A DNA stretch of 64,000 bases from an uncultured Collinsella sp. (lineage in GTDB: Bacteria; Actinomycetota; Coriobacteriia; Coriobacteriales; Coriobacteriaceae): NCBI GenBank assembly GCA_905213265.1, contig CAJMHR010000002.1, positions 1 to 64,000 of the forward strand. Reading direction: 5' to 3'. The notes beneath the pieces are model-generated. The model was given only the letters and a program-made list of their open reading frames with translations, did no database searches and was not told the DNA's origin. Made by a program: the position numbers and the translations under genes. The first letter of the stretch is position 1. Every line of letters starts with the position of its first letter. Positions 8,216-18,246 of the stretch are shown here, piece by piece.

Positions 8216-8554
8216 ATGGCGGGCAAGGGTCGTGCGAGTGTCAACGATATGAAGCGTGTCGAGGTGCTGGTGTTGATGGAGATCGACCAGCAAACCGAAG
8301 ACAATGGCGGGCCGTATGGTTTCTCGCGCAAAACGCTTGCCGAGCGCGTGGGGGTTTCGCCGTATCGTGTCCGCGCCGCAATCGATCGCTTGGATTCCGA
8401 AGGCATGATTGATGTCGTCTCGCGTTATAGCGACGACGGCGGTCAGCTTGCAAATGGCATTTGCCTCACCGAACGTGGCGAGTGGTATCTTGAGGGCGTC
8501 CGTACCGGCATGCTCGTTCAAGAAATGCTTGAGGACGAGGTTGCTGATCGATAG
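8216..8554 (+). CDS. Small winged-helix DNA-binding protein
   Basis: A 112-residue protein. Residues 37-66 (FSRKTLAERVGVSPYRVRAA and onward to LDSEGMID) read as a helix-turn-helix followed by a wing, as in MarR/GntR-like folds. No ligand-binding domain follows; residues 85-112 form one probable helix. ATG 8216 is chosen for GAGGAGG at 8204-8210. A TATACAAT sequence at 8091-8098 may be the -10 of its promoter. It stands alone between two terminators just upstream of pyrG. Its target is unknown; a local or global transcription regulator is the natural reading. Confidence 0.75.
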   Translation: MAGKGRASVNDMKRVEVLVLMEIDQQTEDNGGPYGFSRKTLAERVGVSPYRVRAAIDRLDSEGMIDVVSRYSDDGGQLANGICLTERGEWYLEGVRTGMLVQEMLEDEVADR

Positions 8555-8578
8555 CAGCATGTAACCCTTGCCACAGCG

Positions 8579-8608
8579 ACGCCGCCTGGGAAACCGGGCG
8601 GCGTTTTG
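8579..8608 (+). terminator. Rho-independent terminator after the winged-helix gene
   Basis: An 11-bp stem with one G-U pair (8579-8589/8594-8604) with a GAAA loop ends in TTTTG. Confidence 0.85.
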
Positions 8609-8645
8609 TTTCAAGATTGAGAAATGCAATCGCACGCGAGAAAAA

Positions 8646-8674
8646 TTGCGAACGGTCCGCGGCGCGAGTATTAC
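8646..8674 (+). promoter_or_regulatory. Probable pyrG promoter
   Basis: TTGCGA (8646-8651) and TATTAC (8669-8674) are separated by 17 bases, about 60 bases before the pyrG start. The overlapping TACAAT at 8672 is an alternative -10. Confidence 0.4.
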
Positions 8675-8726
8675 AATGAAGACCCGTAAGATGTGGATAA
8701 ACAACTTCTACGGGAAGCGCAGGTAA

Positions 8727-10394
<1,668 letters not shown>

Positions 10395-10396
10395 GG

Positions 10397-11338
10397 GTGC
10401 CGGCGAATAAGGAACATACCGAAGCTACTCCCTCGTCGCTCGCCGTGGCGGCGGGGGAGTATCTCGATTACCTCGCGGTCGAGCGGGGCTTGGCGCGCAA
10501 CACGATTGTGGCCTATCGTCGTGACCTGACGACGTACTGCGCCTATCTGGAGCGGGCGGGTATTGTGTCTTTTGAAGAGGTGACCCGTCAGGTCGTGGAG
10601 GGCTTTGTCGCCGATCGCCGCGACGGAGGCTATTCCGACGCCTCGGTGGAGCGCGCGCTTGCTGCCGTGAAGGGCCTGCATGCCTTTTTGGTGCGCGATG
10701 GGGCCGTGGCCCAAAACCCGACGGCGGCGTTGCGCCTGCCTAAAAAGGCTGAGCGTTTGCCGGAGTATCTATCGGTGGAGGATGTCTCGGCGCTGCTCGA
10801 TCAAGATTTCCCCGAGGGCGAGATGGGCTTGCGTGACCATGCCATCTTGGAAGTGCTCTATGGATGCGGTTTGCGTGTGAGCGAGTTGGTGGGGCTCGAT
10901 GTGGGCGATATCCATATCGACGATGGCTTTGTGCTCGTTCGCGGTAAGGGCTCAAAGGAACGCCTGTCCCCGCTGGTGGGAAGCGCGGCGCGAGCTCTGA
11001 CGCTCTATGTAACTGAGGGGCGTTCTCGCTTGGCGGCCCATGCCCGCGGAACCGAGACCTCGGCGGTCTTTTTAAATAAGAACGGCCGCCGTCTGTCGCG
11101 CCAGGGCATCCATACCATCTGTGAGCGCTACGGGCGCCAGGTGGGGCTGGTGGGACTCCATCCCCACACGCTGCGTCACTCCTTTGCTACCCATATGCTT
11201 GCGGGCGGCGCAGACCTCCGTGTGCTACAGGAGATCTTGGGACATGCCGATATATCGACCACGCAGGTCTACACGCATGTCGATCGTACGCAACTGACCG
11301 AGGTCTATCTGGCGGCGCATCCGCTAGCACATCGCTAG
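10397..11338 (+). CDS. xerD: Tyrosine site-specific recombinase, XerD-like
   Basis: A 313-residue tyrosine recombinase. The N-terminal SAM-like DNA-binding domain (residues 20-105) precedes the catalytic domain with R in GCGLRVSELVGL, K in GKGSKERLSP, HTLRHSFATH, GHADISTTQ and the nucleophile Y in TQVYTHVD. With XerC it would resolve chromosome dimers at dif. GTG 10397 is the start that fits, two bases after the pyrG stop; the longer frame from 10244 overlaps pyrG. XerC versus XerD cannot be settled here; the C-terminal sequence looks more XerD-like. Confidence 0.88.
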   Translation: MPANKEHTEATPSSLAVAAGEYLDYLAVERGLARNTIVAYRRDLTTYCAYLERAGIVSFEEVTRQVVEGFVADRRDGGYSDASVERALAAVKGLHAFLVRDGAVAQNPTAALRLPKKAERLPEYLSVEDVSALLDQDFPEGEMGLRDHAILEVLYGCGLRVSELVGLDVGDIHIDDGFVLVRGKGSKERLSPLVGSAARALTLYVTEGRSRLAAHARGTETSAVFLNKNGRRLSRQGIHTICERYGRQVGLVGLHPHTLRHSFATHMLAGGADLRVLQEILGHADISTTQVYTHVDRTQLTEVYLAAHPLAHR

Positions 11339-11371
11339 CACCTCGCTGACCTGCATATTTATAGGTATTTG

Positions 11372-11439
11372 GGGACGGGCTCCAGATTGCCGCGGCGCAC
11401 TTTTGCGCGCATGGGCAATCTGGGGCCCGTCCCATTTTT
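11372..11439 (+). terminator. Strong terminator after xerD
   Basis: A 20-bp stem with one G-U pair (11372-11391/11414-11433) followed by ATTTTT. It separates the pyrG-xerD transcript from the division cluster. Confidence 0.85.
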
Positions 11440-11653
11440 CGCCACTTGGCGTCGCGGTGGTGGGCCGCACGTGCCTTGGGTGGAGGAGTTTGGGGGCGAT
11501 GTGAACGGCATGTAAAGGGACGCAAAAATCGCCTCAAGGTCAACTTGAAGGTTGAGGTTGAACGGCGGGGTGCCACAGGTGGCATCCCGCCGTTGCTGTA
11601 AACACAACATATTGTGTTTTCGAACATATGCTTGGGGTGTTTTGCGATATATG

Positions 11654-11693
11654 GTGGGTGGAGTGGTGGGGCGGAGTGGGGGAAGGGGTGGGG
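11654..11693 (+). promoter_or_regulatory. Candidate MraZ-binding direct repeats
   Basis: GTGGG occurs at 11654, 11666, 11676 and 11688 (steps of 12, 10 and 12 bases), directly before the -35 element. MraZ of E. coli binds TGGGN repeats with 5-base spacers; the pair at 11667-11671 and 11677-11681 has exactly that spacing. This suggests autoregulation of mraZ and the dcw cluster. Confidence 0.55.
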
Positions 11694-11700
11694 AAAGGTG

Positions 11701-11729
11701 TTGAAAAATGGGGCGGTTCCCCATATTAT
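11701..11729 (+). promoter_or_regulatory. Promoter of mraZ and the dcw cluster
   Basis: TTGAAA (11701-11706), a 17-base spacer and TATTAT (11724-11729) match the sigma-70-type consensus well. The start codon of mraZ is 68 bases further on. Confidence 0.7.
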
Positions 11730-11797
11730 TAATGACGTCGACAGGCGGGGTGGTTCCCCGCGTACGTGCCATCTGAGTAACCGAGGGGAGGGCGCAC

Positions 11798-12232
11798 ATG
11801 GGAATGACTGGTGCATACGAGCGCAATCTCGATGCAAAAGGTCGTCTGTCCCTGCCTGCACCCCTTCGCGAGGAGCTTGGAGAGCACGTTCGCGTGTTCA
11901 AAGCCCTGGATGTCGATGCTCTGTACGTGTTCTCTGCCGAGGCCTTCGATAAGTGGGTCGAAGGACTCTTCGCGGGTCGTGAGGGCCACGAGGGTTTTAA
12001 CCCGCGTGACATTAATGACCAGAAGCTCATGAGGGCGATCAACAAGCGCACCACGTCGATGGACGTGGACAGCGCCGGTCGTATCGGTCTTTCCGAGTCT
12101 CTCCGCAAGCAGGCGAACCTCGACCGCGAGGTCACGGTTGTGGGCAACTACGACCACCTTGAGGTTTGGGATCGCGCCGCGGCCGATGAGGACGATGACG
12201 ATGGGGCCCTGCTGGACCTCTTCTTCTCGTAA
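11798..12232 (+). CDS. mraZ: Transcriptional regulator MraZ
   Basis: A 144-residue MraZ with two SpoVT/AbrB-like half-domains. The first includes YERNLDAKGRLSLPAPLREEL and the second TTSMDVDSAGRIGLSESLR; each carries the family's DxxGR motif. It forms a ring-shaped oligomer and represses the cluster it heads. The ribosome site GAGGGGAGG precedes ATG 11798 (a second ATG two codons later is possible). The acidic tail DEDDDDGALLDLFFS is a minor extension. Confidence 0.96.
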   Translation: MGMTGAYERNLDAKGRLSLPAPLREELGEHVRVFKALDVDALYVFSAEAFDKWVEGLFAGREGHEGFNPRDINDQKLMRAINKRTTSMDVDSAGRIGLSESLRKQANLDREVTVVGNYDHLEVWDRAAADEDDDDGALLDLFFS

Positions 12233-12252
12233 GGGCAAGGCACGGGTAACGG

Positions 12253-13218
12253 ATGGAGCGTGGGATCTTGACACAAGAATATCGGCATGAACCTGTCATG
12301 CTCGGCGAAGTGCTTGAGTCGCTGCGGCTAAAGAGCGGCTCCGTTGTCTGCGATTGCACCCTTGGCGGTGCCGGCCATTCGGTAAAGATGGCCGCGCAGG
12401 TGGGGGAGACGGGCCTTTTGCTCGGCGTCGATCAGGACGACATGGCCCTCGAGGCCGCTGGCGCCCGTCTGGACCGCGAGGTTCCCGGCGTTCCGCACCA
12501 GCTGCTGAAGGGCAACTTCGGCGACTTGGACGAGCTTCTTTGCTCGGCCGAGGTGCCCGGGGTCGATGGCTTCCTGTTCGATTTGGGCGTTTCGTCACCG
12601 CAACTCGATATCCCTGGCAGGGGCTTTTCGTATAACGAGGACGCCCCATTGGACATGCGGATGGATCCGGGTAATAACACCTTAAACGCAGCTGAGGTCA
12701 TCAACACCTATAACGAACACGACCTCGCCCGGATTCTACGCGTCTACGGCGAAGAGAAGTTCGCCTCGCAGATCGCGCGCGAGATCGTGCGCCGCCGCGA
12801 GCAAGAACCGATCGAAACCACCGGCCAATTTGTCGAGATCATCAAGGCGGGTATCCCGGCTGCCGCTCGTCGGCATGGCGGACACCCGGCCAAGAAAAGT
12901 TTCCAGGCCATTCGCATCGAGGTCAATCACGAGCTCGATGTGCTCGAACGAGGGCTTGATGCCGCCACCAGGTGGCTCAACCCGGGCGGACGTATCTGCG
13001 TCATCTCGTATCACTCGCTCGAGGACCGTATCGTAAAGAACCACTTTAAGGAGATGAGCCAGGGGTGCACGTGTCCGCCGGAGATTCCGGTGTGCGTGTG
13101 CGGCAACGTGCCGATACTCAAGGTCATCACCCGCAAACCCTTGGTTGCCCAGCCTGATGAGGTTGAGCGCAACCCTCGGGCGAGATCAGCCAAAATCCGC
13201 GTGGCGCAGCGTCTGTAG
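12253..13218 (+). CDS. rsmH: 16S rRNA (cytosine1402-N4)-methyltransferase
   Basis: RsmH (MraW) methylates C1402 of 16S rRNA using SAM. The sequence shows the family opening HEPVML, the SAM-binding loop CDCTLGGAGHS and the signature FLFDLGVSSPQLD near residue 113. From ATG 12253 it has 321 residues. A TTG at 12268, ten bases after GGAG, would give 316 residues and a start closer to the family norm, so the true start is uncertain. It lies 20 bases after mraZ in the usual position. Confidence 0.96.
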   Translation: MERGILTQEYRHEPVMLGEVLESLRLKSGSVVCDCTLGGAGHSVKMAAQVGETGLLLGVDQDDMALEAAGARLDREVPGVPHQLLKGNFGDLDELLCSAEVPGVDGFLFDLGVSSPQLDIPGRGFSYNEDAPLDMRMDPGNNTLNAAEVINTYNEHDLARILRVYGEEKFASQIAREIVRRREQEPIETTGQFVEIIKAGIPAAARRHGGHPAKKSFQAIRIEVNHELDVLERGLDAATRWLNPGGRICVISYHSLEDRIVKNHFKEMSQGCTCPPEIPVCVCGNVPILKVITRKPLVAQPDEVERNPRARSAKIRVAQRL

Positions 13219-13308
13219 GCGCGACCGCGCGATATTGGACCTCCCGCTCGCACCATAAACGAAGCTTAAACACACTACCAACGTACTCGGGATGGGAGGC
13301 GGCATATC

Positions 13309-13779
13309 ATGGGCTACAACACTTCAAGCGCAGCACTCGCCTATGATATGAACGCCATGCCCGCCTATCGTGAGACGCCGCAGGCCCCCGTTGCTCCCCG
13401 TGAGCAGCGCGCGCCGCGCTTTGATGTCTACACGGGCGCGGGCCGTCAGGCAAACCAGGCGGTAAGCCCGGTTTTCATGAGCGTTCTTAAAACGTTTTGC
13501 ATCATTGCGGCTATCTTCATGACGATCGGCGTCGCCCGCGTGGCGCTCGCCGGCGTTACGGCCCAGGTGCTCAACAGCAACGCCGAGCTTACCAACACGC
13601 TCGAAAAGGCGACCGATGAGAGCTCCGACCTGGAGGTCATGCATTCGGTCTATGGCGCCGACACGCGCATTCGCGACCTTGCGGGCGCTTATGGCATGGT
13701 GGAGCCCAGCGAGAGCGTTACACTTGACTTTTCGCAGGATGCAGCCACGGGCGCCAACGCGACCGCGACCGCTCAGTAG
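13309..13779 (+). CDS. ftsL: FtsL-like division protein
   Basis: A 156-residue bitopic protein: a cytoplasmic N-terminus rich in Ala, Pro and Arg (residues 1-60), one membrane helix (about 63-84, FMSVLKTFCIIAAIFMTIGV) and a short extracytoplasmic segment with coiled-coil character. Sequence identity to FtsL is too low to recognise directly. The call rests on topology, size and the position between rsmH and ftsI. FtsL forms the FtsQ-FtsL-FtsB subcomplex that activates FtsWI. The ribosome site GGGAGGCGG precedes ATG 13309. Confidence 0.7.
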   Translation: MGYNTSSAALAYDMNAMPAYRETPQAPVAPREQRAPRFDVYTGAGRQANQAVSPVFMSVLKTFCIIAAIFMTIGVARVALAGVTAQVLNSNAELTNTLEKATDESSDLEVMHSVYGADTRIRDLAGAYGMVEPSESVTLDFSQDAATGANATATAQ

Positions 13780-13796
13780 CAAGACGGTAGCTGAGT

Positions 13797-15662
13797 ATGA
13801 CAAATGACTATCGCCGCGGTTCCGATGGGGGCCGCGGTTCTGGACGTCCCTCGTCGCGGGGACGTTCTGGTTATCAAGGAACGGGTCGGCAATCTTACAA
13901 CGCCGGGCAGTCCCGTGGCAACGACCCGGCGTCGCGACTTCGCGGCTCGGGCGGCCCTCAAGTGCATAACACCAGGTCGCGCAAGAGTTCGTCGACCGAA
14001 TGGCTCACAGGCGCGCCTCTGCCTCGCCGCAAAGCCGTCATGGGCTTCATTGGGCTTGGCTTGGGCTTGGGCGTCTTTCGCCTTGCCGACTATCAAATTG
14101 TCGAAGCCGATAAACTGCGCGAGCGTGCCGATGCGCGCCGCCTGCTTGCGCAGACCCTCTATGCCAAACGCGGCACCATCTACGACCGCAACGGCAACGT
14201 GTTGGCGTCGTCGGTCGAATGTCGCAACATCGCCGTGAACCCGCAGCTTGTCGAGGATGTTGACAAGACGGTGTCGGCGCTGGTCAAGGCAACTGGAATC
14301 GATAAAAAGACCTGCCGCAAGCTCGTCGAGTCCGATGGAACCTGGGTGTATATCAAGCGCCAGGTGGACGAAGACGATGTTGCGGCGCTGGAGAAGAAGA
14401 ACCTGCCCGGTGTGCTTTTTGAGCAGGCCATGAAGCGTGTATATCCATACGGCAATCTGGCATCGCAGGTGCTGGGTGTAGTGAATGTAGACAACGACGG
14501 CTTGACGGGTCTCGAAAAGCAATACAACAAGCTTCTGACCGGCACGAACGGTTCTCTCGTACGCGAGCGCGCGAGGGACGGCAGCTATATCGCGGGCGGT
14601 GCCTATAAAAAGGTGGCTGCGGTCGACGGCGTTGATATCGTGACGACGCTCGACGTCAATATCCAGCGTGCGGCCGAGGATGCCCTGGCAGAGGCTGTCG
14701 AGAAGACAAAGGCCAAGAACGGCTCGGCGCTGGTCACCGATCCTACGACAGGCGAGATCTTGGCAGCCTGCTCGTATCCGACTTACGACCAGACCGATCT
14801 GGAAAACGCCAAGACCGAGGATATGAACTTGCGCCTGGTCACCGACGCCTACGAGCCCGGCTCGGTTTTTAAGACGCTCGTGGCGGGCGCCGGCTTCGAC
14901 TTGGGCGTCGTGCGATCGAGTACGTCGTTTGAGGTGCCGGCGAGCATCAAGGTGGGCGACGATACCGTCACCGATGCCGACAAGCGCGACTACGCCATGA
15001 CCATGGATGTGCGCGAGATGATGCGCCGTTCGTCCAACGTGGGCTTTGTCCTGGTGGGGCGCAAGATCGGTGCCGACGACTTTGCCGCCTATGTGGACAA
15101 GTGGGGCATCGGTCACAGCTCTGGTGTAGATTTTCCGGGCGAGAGCCTGGGTATCGTCAAGGAGCGTGACCAGTATGACGGCGCCACGCTGGGCTCGATG
15201 AGCTTTGGACAGGCACTGTCCGTCTCGCCGATTGAGATCGCACGTGCCGTGGGCGGCATCGCCAACGGCGGCGTGATGATGACACCGCACTTCTATAAGT
15301 CCAGCAAAGGCGACGAGAAAGACTGGGGCGAAGGCGAGCGCGCGATTTCTGAGGATGCTGCATCCCAGGTGACATCGTGCATGCAGACGGTCGTGTCCGA
15401 GGGAACGGGCGTTGGCGGCGCGGTTGACGGCTATGACGTGGCGGGTAAGACCGGTACGGCCGAACGTGCCGACGAGAACGGCGGCTACCTCAAGGAGAAC
15501 TACATGTCGTCCTTTATGGGCTTTGCACCGGCACAATCGCCCAAGGTGCTGTGCTATATCACGCTCGACGGAACGCCGAGCGGCTCGGATGCCGCTGCGG
15601 TGCCGTTCCAGTCCATTATGGCCAACGCGCTCGACGTGCTGGGTATCCCGCACACGAAGTAG
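13797..15662 (+). CDS. ftsI: Septal peptidoglycan transpeptidase FtsI (PBP3 class)
   Basis: A 621-residue class B penicillin-binding protein that cross-links septal peptidoglycan. All three active-site motifs are present: S356-VFK, S412-S-N414 and K551-TG. A membrane helix at about 80-100 follows an unusually long basic, Gly/Ser/Arg-rich cytoplasmic tail (residues 1-79). The dimerisation domain includes YAKRGTIYDRNGNVLA near residue 122. It starts 17 bases after the ftsL-like stop and is the catalytic partner of FtsW downstream. Confidence 0.95.
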   Translation: MTNDYRRGSDGGRGSGRPSSRGRSGYQGTGRQSYNAGQSRGNDPASRLRGSGGPQVHNTRSRKSSSTEWLTGAPLPRRKAVMGFIGLGLGLGVFRLADYQIVEADKLRERADARRLLAQTLYAKRGTIYDRNGNVLASSVECRNIAVNPQLVEDVDKTVSALVKATGIDKKTCRKLVESDGTWVYIKRQVDEDDVAALEKKNLPGVLFEQAMKRVYPYGNLASQVLGVVNVDNDGLTGLEKQYNKLLTGTNGSLVRERARDGSYIAGGAYKKVAAVDGVDIVTTLDVNIQRAAEDALAEAVEKTKAKNGSALVTDPTTGEILAACSYPTYDQTDLENAKTEDMNLRLVTDAYEPGSVFKTLVAGAGFDLGVVRSSTSFEVPASIKVGDDTVTDADKRDYAMTMDVREMMRRSSNVGFVLVGRKIGADDFAAYVDKWGIGHSSGVDFPGESLGIVKERDQYDGATLGSMSFGQALSVSPIEIARAVGGIANGGVMMTPHFYKSSKGDEKDWGEGERAISEDAASQVTSCMQTVVSEGTGVGGAVDGYDVAGKTGTAERADENGGYLKENYMSSFMGFAPAQSPKVLCYITLDGTPSGSDAAAVPFQSIMANALDVLGIPHTK

Positions 15663-15789
15663 GGGGTTACAATCTTTGGGGCGTGGTTTGTTGTCCCATA
15701 TGAGGGGTGTTCACATGCCCTGCACCACGCATGCGCGGCGCTGGGATACAATACGCCGATAGCATTATTAGGTTTACAGGGGAGCTGCA

Positions 15790-17214
15790 ATGATAGAGAT
15801 CGCCGTCAACAACCTCGCGGCCGCAACAGGGGCCCGAACCGTGACGGGAGAAGCCGATCGGGTATGCCGCGGGTGCGTTATCGACTCGCGTCAGGTCGAG
15901 GAAGGGACGATTTTCGTCGCCTTTCCCGGTGAAAACGTCGACGGCAATGATTTTGCTTCCCGTGCCGTCCAGTCGGGTGCCGGCGCCGTCGTGATGACGC
16001 GTGAGCCCGAGGCCGAGCTGGTCTCGCTGGCGCAGGACAAGGGCTGTGCCATCTTGCTGACCGATGATCCCGAGGAGTTTCTGCTGCGTTTGGCGCACGC
16101 GTACCGTCTGGAGCTTGGCTGCCTGGTCGTTGGCATTACCGGTTCCATCGGCAAGACGACGACCAAGGACGTGCTCGCCGCTGTGCTCGCCAAGCGCTAT
16201 CGTGTCTGGGCCACCAAGGGCAATTTCAATAACCTGATCGGCATGCCGCTCACGGTGCTTTCCGCTCCGGCCGATACCGAGGTCCTGGTGCTCGAGATGG
16301 GCATGAACCATTTCCACGAGATCGAGCGCCTGTCCCAGTCCGCCGATCCCAACCTTGCCATCGTGAGCAAGATCGGTACCTCTCATATCGGCATTTTGGG
16401 TAGCCGCGAGAACATCGCCCGCGCTAAGGCCGAGATTGTGCAGGGTATGTGCGCCGACGGCGACTTCTTACCGCTGCTGGTTTTGGGCGGCGAGGACGAC
16501 TTTACGCCGTTCATTCGCGATACGTTCGCCCAGCCTGCTGGTATCGACGTGATGCTGGCCGGCGTCTCGGACGATGATGAGGTCCGTGCCCGCGACATTC
16601 GTGTTGATGACGAGGGCCGTCCGGTCTTTACGCTCGATTTTGGCCAGGGTGAGACGATCGATACCATGCTTGCCATCCCCGGCGTGCAGTCCGTTCCTAA
16701 TGCCGTTAAGGCCGCCGCGGTTGCCTATCGCCTGGGCGTGACGCCCGAGCAGATCGATGCTGCCTTTAGAGGCCTCACGATCACCGGTCACCGCCAGGAG
16801 ATCAAACGCGCCAAGAGCGGTGCCCGCGTCATTGACGATTCCTATAACGCCAGCGCCGAATCCATGGCTGCTGGCCTCGATCTACTGTGTTCGCTTTCCT
16901 GCAGGGGGTCTCGCATGGCGATCTTGGGCGAGATGGGCGAGATGGGCGATGAGGCTCCTCGCATGCATGAACTCGTGGGCGCCTATGCCGCCGCCAAGAA
17001 GCTCGACATGCTGGCGTGCGTGGGTGGTGAGCTGGCCCAGCTTATGGCCGATGCCGCGCGCATGATGGGCATGGACGAGGACCGCATCCAGGTGTTCTCC
17101 GATTATCAGCAGGTGCTCGACCGCATGGGCGGCGCGCTTGAAAAACATGATGTTGTACTGGTCAAGGGTTCCCGCTTTGTTGAGCTCGACCGCTTTGTGG
17201 AAGGTGTGTGCTAG
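15790..17214 (+). CDS. murF: UDP-MurNAc-tripeptide--D-Ala-D-Ala ligase
   Basis: A 474-residue Mur ligase adding D-Ala-D-Ala to UDP-MurNAc-tripeptide. The ATP loop is GITGSIGKTTT (residues 115-125, K122), and the C-terminal ligase motif is DDSYNASAESM near residue 350, characteristic of MurF. GGGGAG precedes ATG 15790. A TACAAT-like -10 in the 127-base gap after ftsI suggests an internal promoter. murE, which normally sits between ftsI and murF, is absent. Confidence 0.96.
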   Translation: MIEIAVNNLAAATGARTVTGEADRVCRGCVIDSRQVEEGTIFVAFPGENVDGNDFASRAVQSGAGAVVMTREPEAELVSLAQDKGCAILLTDDPEEFLLRLAHAYRLELGCLVVGITGSIGKTTTKDVLAAVLAKRYRVWATKGNFNNLIGMPLTVLSAPADTEVLVLEMGMNHFHEIERLSQSADPNLAIVSKIGTSHIGILGSRENIARAKAEIVQGMCADGDFLPLLVLGGEDDFTPFIRDTFAQPAGIDVMLAGVSDDDEVRARDIRVDDEGRPVFTLDFGQGETIDTMLAIPGVQSVPNAVKAAAVAYRLGVTPEQIDAAFRGLTITGHRQEIKRAKSGARVIDDSYNASAESMAAGLDLLCSLSCRGSRMAILGEMGEMGDEAPRMHELVGAYAAAKKLDMLACVGGELAQLMADAARMMGMDEDRIQVFSDYQQVLDRMGGALEKHDVVLVKGSRFVELDRFVEGVC

Positions 17215-17217
17215 CCC

Positions 17218-18237
17218 ATGTTCGGCAATCCCTCGTATCCAACGTATCAGGCTTTTTTGGGGCTTGGCATCGCCGCTGCCATTGCGCTGCTGCTCATGCC
17301 GTGGTGGATCAAGCTGCTTAAGGTCGAGGGTATCGGCCAGCAGGTTCGTGCCGACGGCCCCAAGCGTCATTTGGTTAAGCAGGGAACGCCCACCATGGGT
17401 GGCGTTGTCATCCTCGTCGCGATCTCGCTGACCTGCCTGCTGATGGGCAAGCTCACCACCGAGCTCGTGCTCGTGCTGCTCGCCACGCTGGCGACCGGCG
17501 TGCTGGGCCTGATTGACGACCTGACCTCCGTTACGCATGGGCGCTCGCTCGGTCTGACGCCCCATGCCAAGATGATCGGCCTAACCATTATCTGTGTCAC
17601 CTTTACGGTACTTGCCGTTAACTGGTGCGGCGTCGCCCCCGAGATTCGTTTTCCCGGCGGCCTGGCGATTGACCTCGGTGTTCTTTCGACCACTATCTGC
17701 GGCCTTTCGTTCCCGTGGCTCTACATTGTCTTTTGCTGGCTGATGATCGCCGGTCTTTCTAATGCCGTGAACCTGACTGATGGCCTTGACGGTCTTGCTG
17801 GCGGCACCTCCATGATTGCCATGCTCGCCATGGCTGCCATGGCGTTTTTGCACGGAGACGTGAACCTGTCCATCTTCTGCACCGCGTGTGCCGGTGCCTG
17901 CTTGGGCTTTCTGTGGTTCAACTGCTATCCGGCGAGCATCTTTATGGGCGATACCGGCTCGCTTGCCCTGGGCGCCGCGTTTGCCTGCACGTCCATCATG
18001 ACCAACACCGAGGTCGTCTCCCTCATCATCGGCGGCCTGTTTATCGTTGAGACCCTGTCGGTCATGATTCAGGTTGTCTACTTCCACTTTACGCACAAGC
18101 GCGTCTTCCTTATGGCGCCCATCCATCATCATTTCGAAAAGAAGGGCTGGGCCGAGACCAAGGTCGTCATCCGTTTTTGGATTATCGCTGCGGCCTTTGG
18201 TGCCGTTGGCCTTGCTTTGTTCTTCCAGTTGGGATAG
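17218..18237 (+). CDS. mraY: Phospho-N-acetylmuramoyl-pentapeptide transferase
   Basis: A 339-residue integral membrane enzyme with about ten helices that transfers phospho-MurNAc-pentapeptide to undecaprenyl phosphate, forming lipid I. The catalytic aspartates lie in VNLTDGLDGLAGG and FMGDTGSLALG, and the histidine cluster in PIHHHFEKKGW. ATG 17218 is three bases after the murF stop, so translation is coupled. Confidence 0.97.
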   Translation: MFGNPSYPTYQAFLGLGIAAAIALLLMPWWIKLLKVEGIGQQVRADGPKRHLVKQGTPTMGGVVILVAISLTCLLMGKLTTELVLVLLATLATGVLGLIDDLTSVTHGRSLGLTPHAKMIGLTIICVTFTVLAVNWCGVAPEIRFPGGLAIDLGVLSTTICGLSFPWLYIVFCWLMIAGLSNAVNLTDGLDGLAGGTSMIAMLAMAAMAFLHGDVNLSIFCTACAGACLGFLWFNCYPASIFMGDTGSLALGAAFACTSIMTNTEVVSLIIGGLFIVETLSVMIQVVYFHFTHKRVFLMAPIHHHFEKKGWAETKVVIRFWIIAAAFGAVGLALFFQLG

Positions 18238-18246
18238 TGGTCTTTC

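Larger units (their letters stand above)
11440..11797 (+). promoter_or_regulatory. Long regulatory region upstream of the dcw cluster
   Basis: These 358 bases hold no ORF with a ribosome site. They contain a 15-bp hairpin with one wobble (11561-11575/11580-11594), a 7-bp palindrome AACACAA/TTGTGTT (11601-11618), a LexA-like 14-mer CGAACATATGCTTG (11621-11634), an array of GTGGG direct repeats (11654-11693), a good sigma-70 promoter (11701-11729) and a small hairpin GCGGGG/CCCCGC (11745-11761). Confidence 0.6.

Noticed and set aside
13773..15653. 626-codon minus-strand frame opposite ftsI
   Set aside because: ftsI carries all three transpeptidase motifs in the plus frame; the minus frame is a codon-bias shadow.
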